A DNA stretch of 12,982 bases, taken from NCBI GenBank assembly GCA_018609185.1, contig JAHCSD010000009.1, forward strand, positions 1-12,982, written 5' to 3'. This document shows positions 1 to 7,339 of this stretch, piece after piece. The stretch comes from Patescibacteria group bacterium (lineage in GTDB: Bacteria; Patescibacteriota; Minisyncoccia; JAHCSD01). Under the pieces are notes generated by a model. It saw nothing but the letters and a program-made list of their open reading frames with translations. It was not told the DNA's origin and ran no database searches. Position numbers and translations under genes: made by a program. How positions within the stretch are numbered: position 1 is the stretch's first letter; the number at the start of each line of letters is the position of its first letter.

Positions 1-183
1 GTAGTAGGCGCCTTGTTCTTTTCTGCTTTTCTTGCCGGGTTAGCATTTTTACTCGGAACGGTTGATAACCTCATTTTGAAATTCTTGTTTGGGTTTAAAA
101 AGACTTGGCTTTCAACGGCAGTAGAGTTCCTGGTGAGCGGGGCAAAGAAAGTAATCGAAGAAGCTCTCAAGATGCTAGAATAA
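1..183 (+). CDS. C-terminal end of an unidentified membrane protein (5' truncated by window)
   Basis: The frame is open from the first base and ends in TAA at 181-183, giving 60 residues. The visible part starts with a strongly hydrophobic stretch of about 20 residues (VVGALFFSAFLAGLAFLLG), then a cytosolic-looking tail with lysines and an amphipathic helix ending KKVIEEALKMLE. It is therefore the last transmembrane segment and tail of a membrane protein whose start lies outside the window. A rho-independent terminator follows 14 bases after the stop, so this is the end of its transcript. I recognise no family; it does not obviously resemble the membrane protein at 12032-12793. Confidence 0.6.
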   Translation, partial: VVGALFFSAFLAGLAFLLGTVDNLILKFLFGFKKTWLSTAVEFLVSGAKKVIEEALKMLE

Positions 184-197
184 CACTAGCACGAAAA

Positions 198-230
198 CGG
201 TCCGCCATCGGGCCGCTTTTCTTGTTTTTT
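198..230 (+). terminator. Rho-independent terminator after the truncated membrane gene
   Basis: CGGTCC (198-203) pairs with GGGCCG (210-215) around a 6-base loop, one pair being G-U, followed by a T-rich run (217-230, CTTTTCTTGTTTTTT). It closes the transcript of the gene ending at 183 and separates it from the gene starting at 288. Confidence 0.8.
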
Positions 231-287
231 AGGGAAGTATGATGTATTCTGGAATTGTTCATTGAAATTTGATAAAGGAGAATACCA

Positions 288-596
288 ATGCGTAGTACCT
301 CGCTTGAGTTTATAAATAATGAGATTCTGTCGCGAGCTGGGTCTAGAGACAGGGTTACCCCGAAGATGCTCGTGGAAATTACCGGATGTAGTTCATTTGC
401 CGGCGATAAAGTTGGCAGGGTTGAGATAGAAGTTTTAGTTCCGGTGCCCGGAACAGTGGTGTACTGCGTTAACCTAGATGTCATCAATAGGGAAGCAGAA
501 GAACTTCACCGGAAATATTTCTACGATAATCCTACATGTCACATTTATCGTGAGACCCTCTATTGCATATGTGACGAAGAAAAGGATCCGAGCTGA
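288..596 (+). CDS. Small orphan protein of unknown function (102 aa)
   Basis: The ATG at 288 is preceded by a strong Shine-Dalgarno (AAGGAG, 275-280, spacing 7), and terminators lie on both sides, so this is a monocistronic gene. The protein is soluble-looking: a helical N-terminal part (residues 1-30), a beta-rich centre around residues 42-65 (VGRVEIEVLVPVPGTVVYCV), and a helix plus a Cys-containing C-terminus (TLYCICDEEKDPS). It has five cysteines, including a C-x-C near the end, but no complete zinc-binding pattern. No signal peptide or membrane segment is seen. I recognise no family. Its leader (AAAGGAGAATA before the start) closely resembles that of the gene at 12032. Confidence is for it being a gene, not for any function. 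Confidence 0.65.
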   Translation: MRSTSLEFINNEILSRAGSRDRVTPKMLVEITGCSSFAGDKVGRVEIEVLVPVPGTVVYCVNLDVINREAEELHRKYFYDNPTCHIYRETLYCICDEEKDPS

Positions 597-665
597 CCCA
601 CCCACTGAATTTCTTCTTAACAAATTAGAAGAATTTAGTAAATTCTTCGGGAAGTGGTATTTCGT

Positions 666-693
666 AAAAAGTCGAGCATAGCTCGACTTTTTT
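666..693. terminator. Bidirectional terminator between convergent genes
   Basis: GTCGAGC (671-677), loop ATA, GCTCGAC (681-687), flanked by AAAAA on the left and TTTTTT on the right. Because the flanks are complementary it can end transcription on both strands: the rightward gene ending at 596 and the leftward thrS-hydrolase operon ending at 764. Confidence 0.85.
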
Positions 694-699
694 AATAAA

Positions 700-764
700 G
701 AGGTCCGACCTCCCAAAATTGAATACGTTTTATAAATCAAGTTCAATATTTGGAGGCAGATCTC
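700..764. repeat. Copy 1 of the AGGTCCGACCT repeat module, folded as an imperfect hairpin
   Basis: The 20 bases at 701-720 (AGGTCCGACCTCCCAAAATT) recur exactly at 11513-11532. AGGTC-C-GACCT is an almost perfect palindrome. In both places an AT-rich -10-like box follows at a similar distance (TATAAA 731-736 here). In this copy the segment 700-723 is also an imperfect inverted match of 742-764, giving a stem with a loop of about 18 bases just beyond the stop codon of the leftward hydrolase gene. No gene starts after it on the + strand, so here it may be a 3' hairpin or a relic. Confidence 0.55.
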
Positions 765-2023
765 TAATTTTCCAGCATATCCACAATAAGTGTAGACCAC
801 CCGAAGCTGTTCGCGCCATACCCTTCGCCCGTGAAAGGATTATAATATTCCCAAAATCCATATTTTTCAATCATGGCTTTTGATTGACTGGTAATGTGGT
901 CGGCAATGTCGTTATGCCCGTGTTTTCGGAGACCCCGTACGATAAACCAGTTTGTATTAAGCCAGCTGGGTCCCCTCCATATATAGTGCATTTTATTGGG
1001 GTTAAACGTGGGTTCGCTTTGGGGGACCGAGGGGAGCGGATAGGGAAGCCAAAACTCTTTCTTATTCAATAGGTGCTCCTCGATCAAGCGGTTCAGGGCG
1101 TCTTTATCGATTTCATCAAGCATGATAGGAAAAAGAGAAACAATGGTATTGGTTTTTAACTTTTCTTCATTTTTACCAGATAGACTATAAAAAAGACCAT
1201 CTTTTTCGTCAAAGCATTTTTCCATGATAGCGTTTGCGACCGCAATTGCTCTTCTCCGAAAACGTTTTGCTTTTTCTGTTTCGTTGAGAATTTCCCAAAG
1301 TCGTGCTATAGATTTTAAAGCGTCCGCGTAGATGCTGTTCACCATTACATCTTCAACATCAAACCAATCTTTTTTCAGGATTTTTTTCGAGTTGTACCCC
1401 ATCAATTTATTTTTGAATTCCACTATCCGATATTTTAGCTGAAGCATGTGAAGTGTTCTGCTATAAAAATTAACTATTTTGTCAAAATGAGGAGCATAGT
1501 CAAGCCCGCTCTCATAGGGTGTAATAATAGAAATTAAGTTGTCGCCGTCGGGGTCCCTGTTTTCACGAAGCCACTCGTAATACTTTTCAGCCTTGGGTAA
1601 TAATGCCTGTAAGAATTCTTTGTCTTGCGTGGCTTCATAAATTTTTTCAATCGTGATTGCAAGGACCGGAGGTTGGATCATCCCGGTAAATCTCGGTTTA
1701 AAGGTCCATTTCATACTTTGAGTGAAATGCCACAAGCGTTTTTCCATGGCGAAAAAGTCCCACTTCCAAAATATTACATGGGGGATAAATCCATCCGGTT
1801 GCTGCATAGAAACCAGGCTAGAAATTTCCTTTTTTGCGAGTTTCGGATCAAGGTGGCTAAGCGTAATACCATGAAAACAAGAATCCCAAAACCATTGGTA
1901 AGAGTAATTCAGGGGAGACGGGCAAGAAAAATTATATTCTTTGTTTGCCCATTTTGAAAACCCCACCTTTCTATTATGTAAAAGCAGCTCGAGTGCCGCT
2001 TCTTTAATTTTTTCATTCGACAT
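764..2023 (-). CDS. MGH1/GH63-type glycoside hydrolase (mannosylglycerate hydrolase-like)
   Basis: A 419-residue protein of the (alpha/alpha)6-barrel glycosidase clan that holds GH63 and bacterial mannosyl-/glucosylglycerate hydrolases; the length matches the single-domain bacterial members. Motifs seen are QWFWDSCFHGI (43-53), QQPDGFIPH (74-82), ESGLDYAP (171-178), WRGPSWLNTNW around 345-360, and FWEYYNPFTGEGYGANSFGW (390-409). By family analogy Asp175 would be the general acid and Glu392 the base of an inverting mechanism; both are present. There is no signal peptide, so it should act in the cytosol, for instance on a compatible solute or an alpha-glucoside. The substrate cannot be read from sequence. 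The ATG at 2023 lies 17 nt after the thrS stop, so the two are probably cotranscribed. No clear Shine-Dalgarno is seen. GH37 trehalase or glycogen-debranching annotations are possible alternatives. Confidence 0.8.
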   Translation of the reverse strand: MSNEKIKEAALELLLHNRKVGFSKWANKEYNFSCPSPLNYSYQWFWDSCFHGITLSHLDPKLAKKEISSLVSMQQPDGFIPHVIFWKWDFFAMEKRLWHFTQSMKWTFKPRFTGMIQPPVLAITIEKIYEATQDKEFLQALLPKAEKYYEWLRENRDPDGDNLISIITPYESGLDYAPHFDKIVNFYSRTLHMLQLKYRIVEFKNKLMGYNSKKILKKDWFDVEDVMVNSIYADALKSIARLWEILNETEKAKRFRRRAIAVANAIMEKCFDEKDGLFYSLSGKNEEKLKTNTIVSLFPIMLDEIDKDALNRLIEEHLLNKKEFWLPYPLPSVPQSEPTFNPNKMHYIWRGPSWLNTNWFIVRGLRKHGHNDIADHITSQSKAMIEKYGFWEYYNPFTGEGYGANSFGWSTLIVDMLEN

Positions 2024-2040
2024 GATTGTATCCGCTGAAC

Positions 2041-3831
2041 TTATTTCTTTTGGTTAATTTCCTCGGCGAGTTTTGCGAGTAGTTTTTGTATTTTGATTTC
2101 TCCGAGATCTCCCTTTCCTTTAGGTGCACGAGTGCTGCGAACCCGAAGGGTTTTAGCCTTCATTTCTTTGTCTCCCGCGACGGCCAAGTACGGAATTTTT
2201 TTGAGTTCACCACCTCGAATTTTTTTAGATACCGTTTCGTTTTCAAGGGCGAGTTCTGTTCGGATTCCCTCCTCGTCAAATGTTTTCTTTATCTCCTCTA
2301 CATATTTTTGATGCGCCGATCCAATCCCGATTAATTTTACTTGTATGGGAGCGAGCCAGAGGGGAAGCGCGCCGCCGGTATGCTCAAGGAGGATCCCGAT
2401 AAATCGTTCAAATGATCCAAAGATTGCTCGATGGATCATCACAGGTCGTTGTTTCTTTCCTTTCTGGTCAACATATTCGAGTCGAAAGCGTTCCGGCATC
2501 TGAAAATCAAGCTGGATCGTCGCCATCTGCCATGTTCGGCCGAGAGAATCAGAAATATCGATATCTATCTTTGGTCCGTAAAACGCTCCTTCTCCGGGGT
2601 GTTTATCAAATTCAAGTTTACTTTCCTTGAGGGCGTGTGCCAGCGCTTTTTCTGCTTTATCCCAGAGCCTTTTTTCTCCCATGGCTTTCTCGGGGCGTGT
2701 GGAGAGGGAGAAGCTGGGCTTGAAGCCGAAAAGAGCGTAGAACATCTTGACTAGTTTTAGTACGCCCTTTATTTCTTCTTGAACTTGGTCTTGCCTGCTA
2801 TAGATATGGGCGTCATCCATGGTGATTTGCCGCACGCGCGTAAGACCCATAAGAACGCCTGATTTTTCATTCCGGTGGAGTCGTCCGATTTCCGAAAGCC
2901 GAAGCGGAAGATCGCGGTAGCTTCTTGTGGTATGCGAATAAATCAGTGTACTCTCCGGGCAGTTCATGGGTTTTAACGCATAAGTCTCTTTTTCTACCTC
3001 AAGCGAGAACATGTTTTCCTTGAAAAATTCCCAGTGGCCGGATTGTTCAAACAAGCTCTTTTTCACCATGACGGGAGTTGACGTTTCGAGATATCCCTCT
3101 TTGTCATGAATTTCCCGCCAGAATCGTTCCAGCTCTTTCATAATAATCATTCCCTTAGGATGCCAAAACGCGGCGCCTGGCGCGATATCTTCGAAATGAA
3201 AGAGGTCCAGCACGCTCCCAAGTTTTCTGTGGTCGCGTTTTTCTTGTTCTTCTCGGAGATGCAAATACTCGTCGAGTTCTTTTTTAGTATGAAACGCAAC
3301 GCCATAAATGCGTTGAAGCATGGGTCGTTTTTCGTCGCCTCTCCAATATGCCCCAGCCATGCGCTCTAGTTTAAACGTTTGAGTATTAATGTTTTGTGTG
3401 GACGCAACATGCGGACCCCGGCAAAGATCAGTGAAATTACCCGTTTGGTAAATAGACACAGTATTTTTTTTCTTCCCCAGCGTCTCTTGTTCTTCTTTGT
3501 TAACCTTTGTGGTGCCGTGTTTCTTAAGATCTTTGAGAAGCTCATCCTTGTAAGGCTGGTTGAGTTTTTTGAAGAGCTCCATTGCGGTATCAAGCGGCAT
3601 TTCTTGTCGTTCGTAGGGGAGATCTTTTTTGGTGAGTTCCCGCATTTTCTTTTCGATTTTTGGGAGATCGCCCGGGGTGAGTTGTTGGGGTAAGTCCATA
3701 TCATAATAAAACCCATTTTCAATAATGGGTCCTACGCCAAATTTTGCTTCAGGATAAAGCGCTTGAATGGCCGCTGCCATAAGGTGCGCGGTGGAATGAC
3801 GTAATGTGTCTATCGGGTATTTCTTAAGCAT
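2041..3831 (-). CDS. thrS: Threonyl-tRNA synthetase lacking the TGS domain
   Basis: Charges tRNA-Thr with threonine in the cytosol. At 596 residues it is shorter than the usual ~640 because it begins at the editing domain: the HSTAH motif is at 12-16, whereas a ~60-residue TGS domain normally precedes it. The editing site looks intact (H12, H16, C137 and H141 in CRGPH). The class II core is complete: motif 2 region GRLHRNEKSG (317-326), TMDDAHIY (337-344), motif 3 HRAIFGSFERF (467-477), and likely catalytic-zinc ligands C291, H342 and H467. The anticodon-binding domain runs from about 488 to 596. No Shine-Dalgarno is visible before the ATG. Its frame stays open without a stop for 75 codons upstream (to about 4056) but shows no TGS-like sequence, so the ATG at 3831 is kept. 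A second, broken thrS start lies upstream at 4035-4088. Confidence 0.96.
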   Translation of the reverse strand: MLKKYPIDTLRHSTAHLMAAAIQALYPEAKFGVGPIIENGFYYDMDLPQQLTPGDLPKIEKKMRELTKKDLPYERQEMPLDTAMELFKKLNQPYKDELLKDLKKHGTTKVNKEEQETLGKKKNTVSIYQTGNFTDLCRGPHVASTQNINTQTFKLERMAGAYWRGDEKRPMLQRIYGVAFHTKKELDEYLHLREEQEKRDHRKLGSVLDLFHFEDIAPGAAFWHPKGMIIMKELERFWREIHDKEGYLETSTPVMVKKSLFEQSGHWEFFKENMFSLEVEKETYALKPMNCPESTLIYSHTTRSYRDLPLRLSEIGRLHRNEKSGVLMGLTRVRQITMDDAHIYSRQDQVQEEIKGVLKLVKMFYALFGFKPSFSLSTRPEKAMGEKRLWDKAEKALAHALKESKLEFDKHPGEGAFYGPKIDIDISDSLGRTWQMATIQLDFQMPERFRLEYVDQKGKKQRPVMIHRAIFGSFERFIGILLEHTGGALPLWLAPIQVKLIGIGSAHQKYVEEIKKTFDEEGIRTELALENETVSKKIRGGELKKIPYLAVAGDKEMKAKTLRVRSTRAPKGKGDLGEIKIQKLLAKLAEEINQKK

Positions 3832-3853
3832 ACTATTAATTAGGTTACTGTTT

Positions 3854-4034
3854 GGCAGCGGCAGGAAAAGGGGTCGGGAAAAACGTAGTTTTTCCCGTGG
3901 TGGAAAAACAGCGAGGAACGAAGTGAGGAGCGCCAGAAACCGACCCAGACGCGAGAGCTGCCTGCTAAGCAGGAGCTCCCGTCTCAGGTTTTGGGGAGCG
4001 ACGAAGACGCAAGTCGAGGAGCGACGCTGTTGTC
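3854..4034. repeat. GC-rich structured intergenic element between thrS and the thrS 5' fragment
   Basis: This stretch has no convincing gene but dense secondary structure. A perfect 10 bp hairpin (CGGGAAAAAC-GTA-GTTTTTCCCG) lies at 3875-3897. A larger hairpin lies at 3937-3991, with CCTGC/GCAGG and GAGCT/AGCTC stems around a TAA loop and an outer AGACG/CGTCT stem. Two related direct units occur near 3914-3931 (GGAACGAAGTGAGGAGCG) and 3998-4023 (with CGAAGACGCAAGTCGAGG). AACAGCG (3907-3913) pairs with CGCTGTT (4025-4031), and TGGA (3901-3904) with TCCA (4033-4036), so 3901-4036 is bounded by imperfect inverted ends. It could be a MITE-like repeat or a structured thrS leader; the sequence does not decide between them. 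Confidence 0.5.
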
Positions 4035-4088
4035 CATCAAATGTGCAGTGGAGTGTCTAATCGTTTCAATTGGATATTGTTTTTTCAT
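4035..4088 (-). pseudogene. 5' fragment of a second, diverged thrS (18 codons)
   Basis: Reading leftward from ATG at 4088, the translation is MKKQYPIETIRHSTAHLM; the intact thrS starts MLKKYPIDTLRHSTAHLM. Fourteen of 18 residues match. Of the 12 conserved non-Met residues, 11 use a different codon, so this is an old homolog kept under protein-level constraint, not a recent copy. The homology stops immediately after codon 18, where the structured element begins. The frame continues with unrelated codons to a TGA at 3984-3986 (34 residues in total) and is out of frame with the intact thrS by two bases. Like the intact gene it has no TGS domain. It starts 44 bases after the dnaE stop. Most likely it is the remnant of a displaced native thrS; a leader peptide is an alternative. 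Confidence 0.7.
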
Positions 4089-4132
4089 CCTTCGATATTA
4101 CTCAGGATGACCCTGAGCGCTAGTCGAATGGG
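4089..4132. repeat. CCCTGAG...TCGAAGGG-type inverted repeat directly after dnaE
   Basis: CTCAGG (4101-4106) pairs with CCTGAG (4112-4117) across a five-base loop, and TTCGA (4091-4095) with TCGAA (4124-4128), so the segment folds as a long imperfect hairpin. The right half, CCCTGAGCGCTAGTCGAATGGG (4111 to 4132), belongs to the dispersed repeat family also seen at 8229, 8280 and 11249. It starts at the base next to the dnaE stop codon. No T-run follows on the leftward strand, so I do not call it a terminator for dnaE. Confidence 0.6.
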
Positions 4133-7100
4133 TCATTTTTCTACTAATTCCCTCGCTTCATCACAGAGTAATTTTACCTGACCATCTCTATCATTGAGGG
4201 TTCCTTTTATAAGGACAAGTTTATCTTCTTTAAATATGGTCGGATTTTTTTCTAGTATTTTAGGGAATACGAGCACTTCTATTTTTGAAGAGAGGTCCTC
4301 AATTTTTACAAACAGCATTGGTTTTCCGTCTCTCGTTACGATTTTTTGGATGGTATCGATTACGCCTCCCACAGTCACTCTTGTCCCTGAAATCCCGGAC
4401 GAGAGGCGTGTAATGGGGGTCGCAATTTTTGCAAGCACGGTTTTATAACTTTCAAGCGGGTGTTCTGATACATACAGCCCTAAAAGCTCTTTTTCCCAGC
4501 GGAGTCTTTCTTCGGGGGTCGCAGGTTCTGTTTCTTTAAGTTTTGGCGTATAGGCAATTTCGGTTTCCGCAAAAAGCGAACCCTGGCCATTGTTTTTTGC
4601 TAAGTGCTGTTCTTTGGCGTATGTAAGAAGACTGTCAAGATTATCAAGAAGCTGGCGTCGTTCGGCAAGTTGATCCAGAACCCCGCTTCGAATAAGACTT
4701 TCGAGCGATTTTTTATTTAAATCTCTCGATTCAATGCGGTCTATAAGATTATAAATATCTGTGAACGGACCATTTGTGGTTCGTTCCTCAATGATTTCTA
4801 AAACTACATTGTGCCCCACGTTTTTAATGGCCCCCAATCCGAATCTGATTTTGCCGTCTTGTTCTGTCGCTTCCAAAATGGTGAAGTTCTCGTAACTTTC
4901 ATTTATATCGGGGGGCAATACTTCAATTCCCATTTGTTTTGCTTCTACAACCAGGAACGCGATCCTTTCAATGTTTCTTTCTTCAGAAGAAAGAATTGCC
5001 GCCATAAACTGAACGGGCCAATTGGCTTTGAGATACGCCGTGTGATATCCGATTAATGCGTAGCACGCCGAATGTGACCGGTTGAAGCCGTACCGGGCGA
5101 ATGGTTCAAACCAATGCCAGATTTTGTTTGCCGTCTCTTTCTCGATCCCATTGGAAACCATTCCGTTAATCATTTTTCCCCGTTGTTCATCAAGCAGCTT
5201 TTTTATTTTTTTGCCCACCGCCTTTCTCAAAGAATCAGCTTCGGTATAGGTAAATCCGGCAAGGCTTATTGCTATTTCAGTAAGTTGTTCCTGGTAGACC
5301 ACTACGCCATAGGTTCGTTCAAGTATAGGCTCGAGCTTTGGATGAATATAGGTAATGGCTTTCTTTCCGTGTTTACGCGCAATAAAATCAGGAATAAATT
5401 CCATGGGGCCGGGACGGTAGAGCGCAATCATGGCGATAATATCTTCAAGTTCGGTTGGCCTTAATTCTTTTAAGTATCTGCGCATCCCGTCACTTTCAAG
5501 CTGGAATATTCCTGTGGTTTGGATGTTTTGCAGGAGGTTAAACGTTTTTGTATCATCCAGAGGGATCATATCGAGGTCAACTTTTTCCTTGGTTGTTTTT
5601 TCAATCAGGTCAAGCGCACGTTCAATAATACTTAGGTTTTTGAGTCCCAAAATATCTATTTTAAGCAACCCAAGGTCTTCTATTGAATGAAACTCGTATT
5701 GCGTAACAATTGATTGGTGTACTTCGTCTTTTTTGGAACCCTCCGCCCGGTGAGTTCGTTGTCGGGGGACAATATTGTCGAGTGAGTCTTTTGCTATGAC
5801 CAGGCCGCAGGCGTGGGTTGAGGCATGGCGTGCGACTCCTTCAAGTTTTCGCGCAGCATCAAGAAGTTTTTTTGCTTGTTTGTCAGTTTTATATAGTTGT
5901 CTTAGCTCAAGTACCCTATTAAGCGCCTCATCAAGCGTAAAGGAAAAAGGAATCATTTTTGCGATTTGGTCGCAGAAGTTATATGAAAGCCCCAAGGCTC
6001 TTCCTGTGTCTCTAATTGCGGCACGCGCAGCCATGGTTCCAAACGTGATGATTTGAGCTACCCGGTCTTCCCCGTATTTGTTTGAAATATATTCAATGAC
6101 TTCGTCCCGTCTGTGATCCGCAAAGTCGAGATCGATATCCGGGAAGCTGATCCGCTCGGGGTTTAAGAATCGTTCAAATTTGAGGTTATACGCGATAGGG
6201 TCAATATTGGTGATCCCGAGAAGATATGACACAAGGGATCCTGCAGCAGACCCTCTTCCCGGTCCCACCACAATTTTTTGTTCTTTAGCCCAGGAGACAA
6301 AGTCTTGTACAATAAGAAAATAGCTTGCAAACCCGGTACTTTTTATAACGGAAAGCTCATAGTCAAGTCGTTCGCCAATGGCCATATCTTTGAGTTTTTC
6401 TCTTCCGTATCGGGCCTGTATTCCTTCCAGGCACAGTTCTTTAAGGTATACGCCGGGATCCTTTTTGTCCGGCACCTCAAAGTAGGGGAGTTGAGTTTCG
6501 CCAAGAGAAATTTCCACCGTACAGGCATCTTTTATTTTTTGGGTATTTTCAATTGCCTCAGGTGTGTCTTTGAAAAATTCTTGAATCTCTTTGGGAGCGA
6601 CCAAAGAAAAGTCATCTTCCTTAAGGGTGAGGCGGTCGTCTTGCGTTACCCGGTTTCCTGTTTGTACCGCCATCAATACATCTTGCGCTTCTGCGTCTTC
6701 TTTGGTGAGGTAGTGCACATCATGAGTTGCGACAAGCGGAATCCCCAAGTCCTGTGAAATTTTTTTAAGGCCTGTGTTGACCTTTTGCTGTTCTTTGATG
6801 TGGGGGTGGTGTTGAAGCTCAAGGTAATAGTTTCCCTTGCCGAATATGTCCTGATATTCGAGCGCGGTTTTTTGTGCCTCATCCATATTCCCGGAAAGAA
6901 TTTTTCGTGATACTTCGCCGGTGAGGCATCCGGAGAGCGCGATGAGACCGTCCGCATATTTTCGAAGCGCTTCTTTGTCCGCCCGGGGTTTATAGTAGAA
7001 TCCCTCAAGGTGGCTCAAGGTGTTGAGCTTGATAAGGTTTTTGTATCCCGTATCATTTTTTGCGAGGATAATGAGGTGGTAATATTTTTCGTCACCCGTT

Positions 7101-7339
7101 TGCTGTTGTTTTTCGCGCATATCGCCATTTATTACATATGCTTCAAGTCCGATAATGGGTTTTATCCCTGCCGCTTTTGCTTTTTTATAAAATTCAACCA
7201 CGCCGTAGAGTACGCCGTGGTCGGTAATTGCGATTGCGTCCATCCCCAGTTCTTTCACTCGTGCAACAAGCTCATCTATTTTGGTAAGACCATCGAGTAG
7301 GCTATAATGACTATGTACGTGGAGATGAGTAAATTTCAT
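4133..7339 (-). CDS. dnaE: DNA polymerase III alpha subunit
   Basis: Catalytic subunit of the replicative polymerase, 1068 residues, a DnaE-type (not PolC-type) enzyme. In order: PHP domain (about 1-270, starting FTHLHVHSHYSLLDG); palm with GPGRGSAAGSLVSYLLGIT (359-377) and PDIDLDF (400-406), where D401 and D403 are the metal-binding aspartates, and GLLKIDILGLKNL with the third, D562; fingers and helix-hairpin-helix region including the ARYGFNRSHSACYA motif; and an OB-fold near the C-terminus (about 985-1060, VGGVIDTIQKIVTRDGKPM). The PHP metal-ligand motifs HVHSH and ITDHG (38-42) are present, so a proofreading-type PHP site is possible. The ATG at 7339 has no Shine-Dalgarno; an extended -10 box lies 9 bases upstream, suggesting a nearly leaderless mRNA. 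It is divergent from rnhB. The stop is TGA, so TGA is not recoded here. Confidence 0.97.
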   Translation of the reverse strand: MKFTHLHVHSHYSLLDGLTKIDELVARVKELGMDAIAITDHGVLYGVVEFYKKAKAAGIKPIIGLEAYVINGDMREKQQQTGDEKYYHLIILAKNDTGYKNLIKLNTLSHLEGFYYKPRADKEALRKYADGLIALSGCLTGEVSRKILSGNMDEAQKTALEYQDIFGKGNYYLELQHHPHIKEQQKVNTGLKKISQDLGIPLVATHDVHYLTKEDAEAQDVLMAVQTGNRVTQDDRLTLKEDDFSLVAPKEIQEFFKDTPEAIENTQKIKDACTVEISLGETQLPYFEVPDKKDPGVYLKELCLEGIQARYGREKLKDMAIGERLDYELSVIKSTGFASYFLIVQDFVSWAKEQKIVVGPGRGSAAGSLVSYLLGITNIDPIAYNLKFERFLNPERISFPDIDLDFADHRRDEVIEYISNKYGEDRVAQIITFGTMAARAAIRDTGRALGLSYNFCDQIAKMIPFSFTLDEALNRVLELRQLYKTDKQAKKLLDAARKLEGVARHASTHACGLVIAKDSLDNIVPRQRTHRAEGSKKDEVHQSIVTQYEFHSIEDLGLLKIDILGLKNLSIIERALDLIEKTTKEKVDLDMIPLDDTKTFNLLQNIQTTGIFQLESDGMRRYLKELRPTELEDIIAMIALYRPGPMEFIPDFIARKHGKKAITYIHPKLEPILERTYGVVVYQEQLTEIAISLAGFTYTEADSLRKAVGKKIKKLLDEQRGKMINGMVSNGIEKETANKIWHWFEPFARYGFNRSHSACYALIGYHTAYLKANWPVQFMAAILSSEERNIERIAFLVVEAKQMGIEVLPPDINESYENFTILEATEQDGKIRFGLGAIKNVGHNVVLEIIEERTTNGPFTDIYNLIDRIESRDLNKKSLESLIRSGVLDQLAERRQLLDNLDSLLTYAKEQHLAKNNGQGSLFAETEIAYTPKLKETEPATPEERLRWEKELLGLYVSEHPLESYKTVLAKIATPITRLSSGISGTRVTVGGVIDTIQKIVTRDGKPMLFVKIEDLSSKIEVLVFPKILEKNPTIFKEDKLVLIKGTLNDRDGQVKLLCDEARELVEK

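Noticed and set aside
478..681. Rightward 67-residue and leftward 108-residue ORFs around 474-800
   Set aside because: Both overlap the small gene at 288-596 and run into or across the bidirectional terminator at 666-693; neither has a ribosome site.
3806..4060. 84-residue rightward ORF, Arg- and Ser-rich
   Set aside because: It overlaps the thrS start and reads through the structured repeat element. Composition is that of translated hairpin repeats, with no ribosome site.
3832..4132. T-box riboswitch upstream of thrS
   Set aside because: Hairpins are present before thrS, but I find no T-box sequence (TGGNACC-type antiterminator bulge), no specifier loop layout and no terminator with a T-run on the minus strand.
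6278..6757. 159-residue rightward ORF inside dnaE
   Set aside because: Antisense shadow within a fully conserved dnaE reading frame; no promoter or ribosome site.
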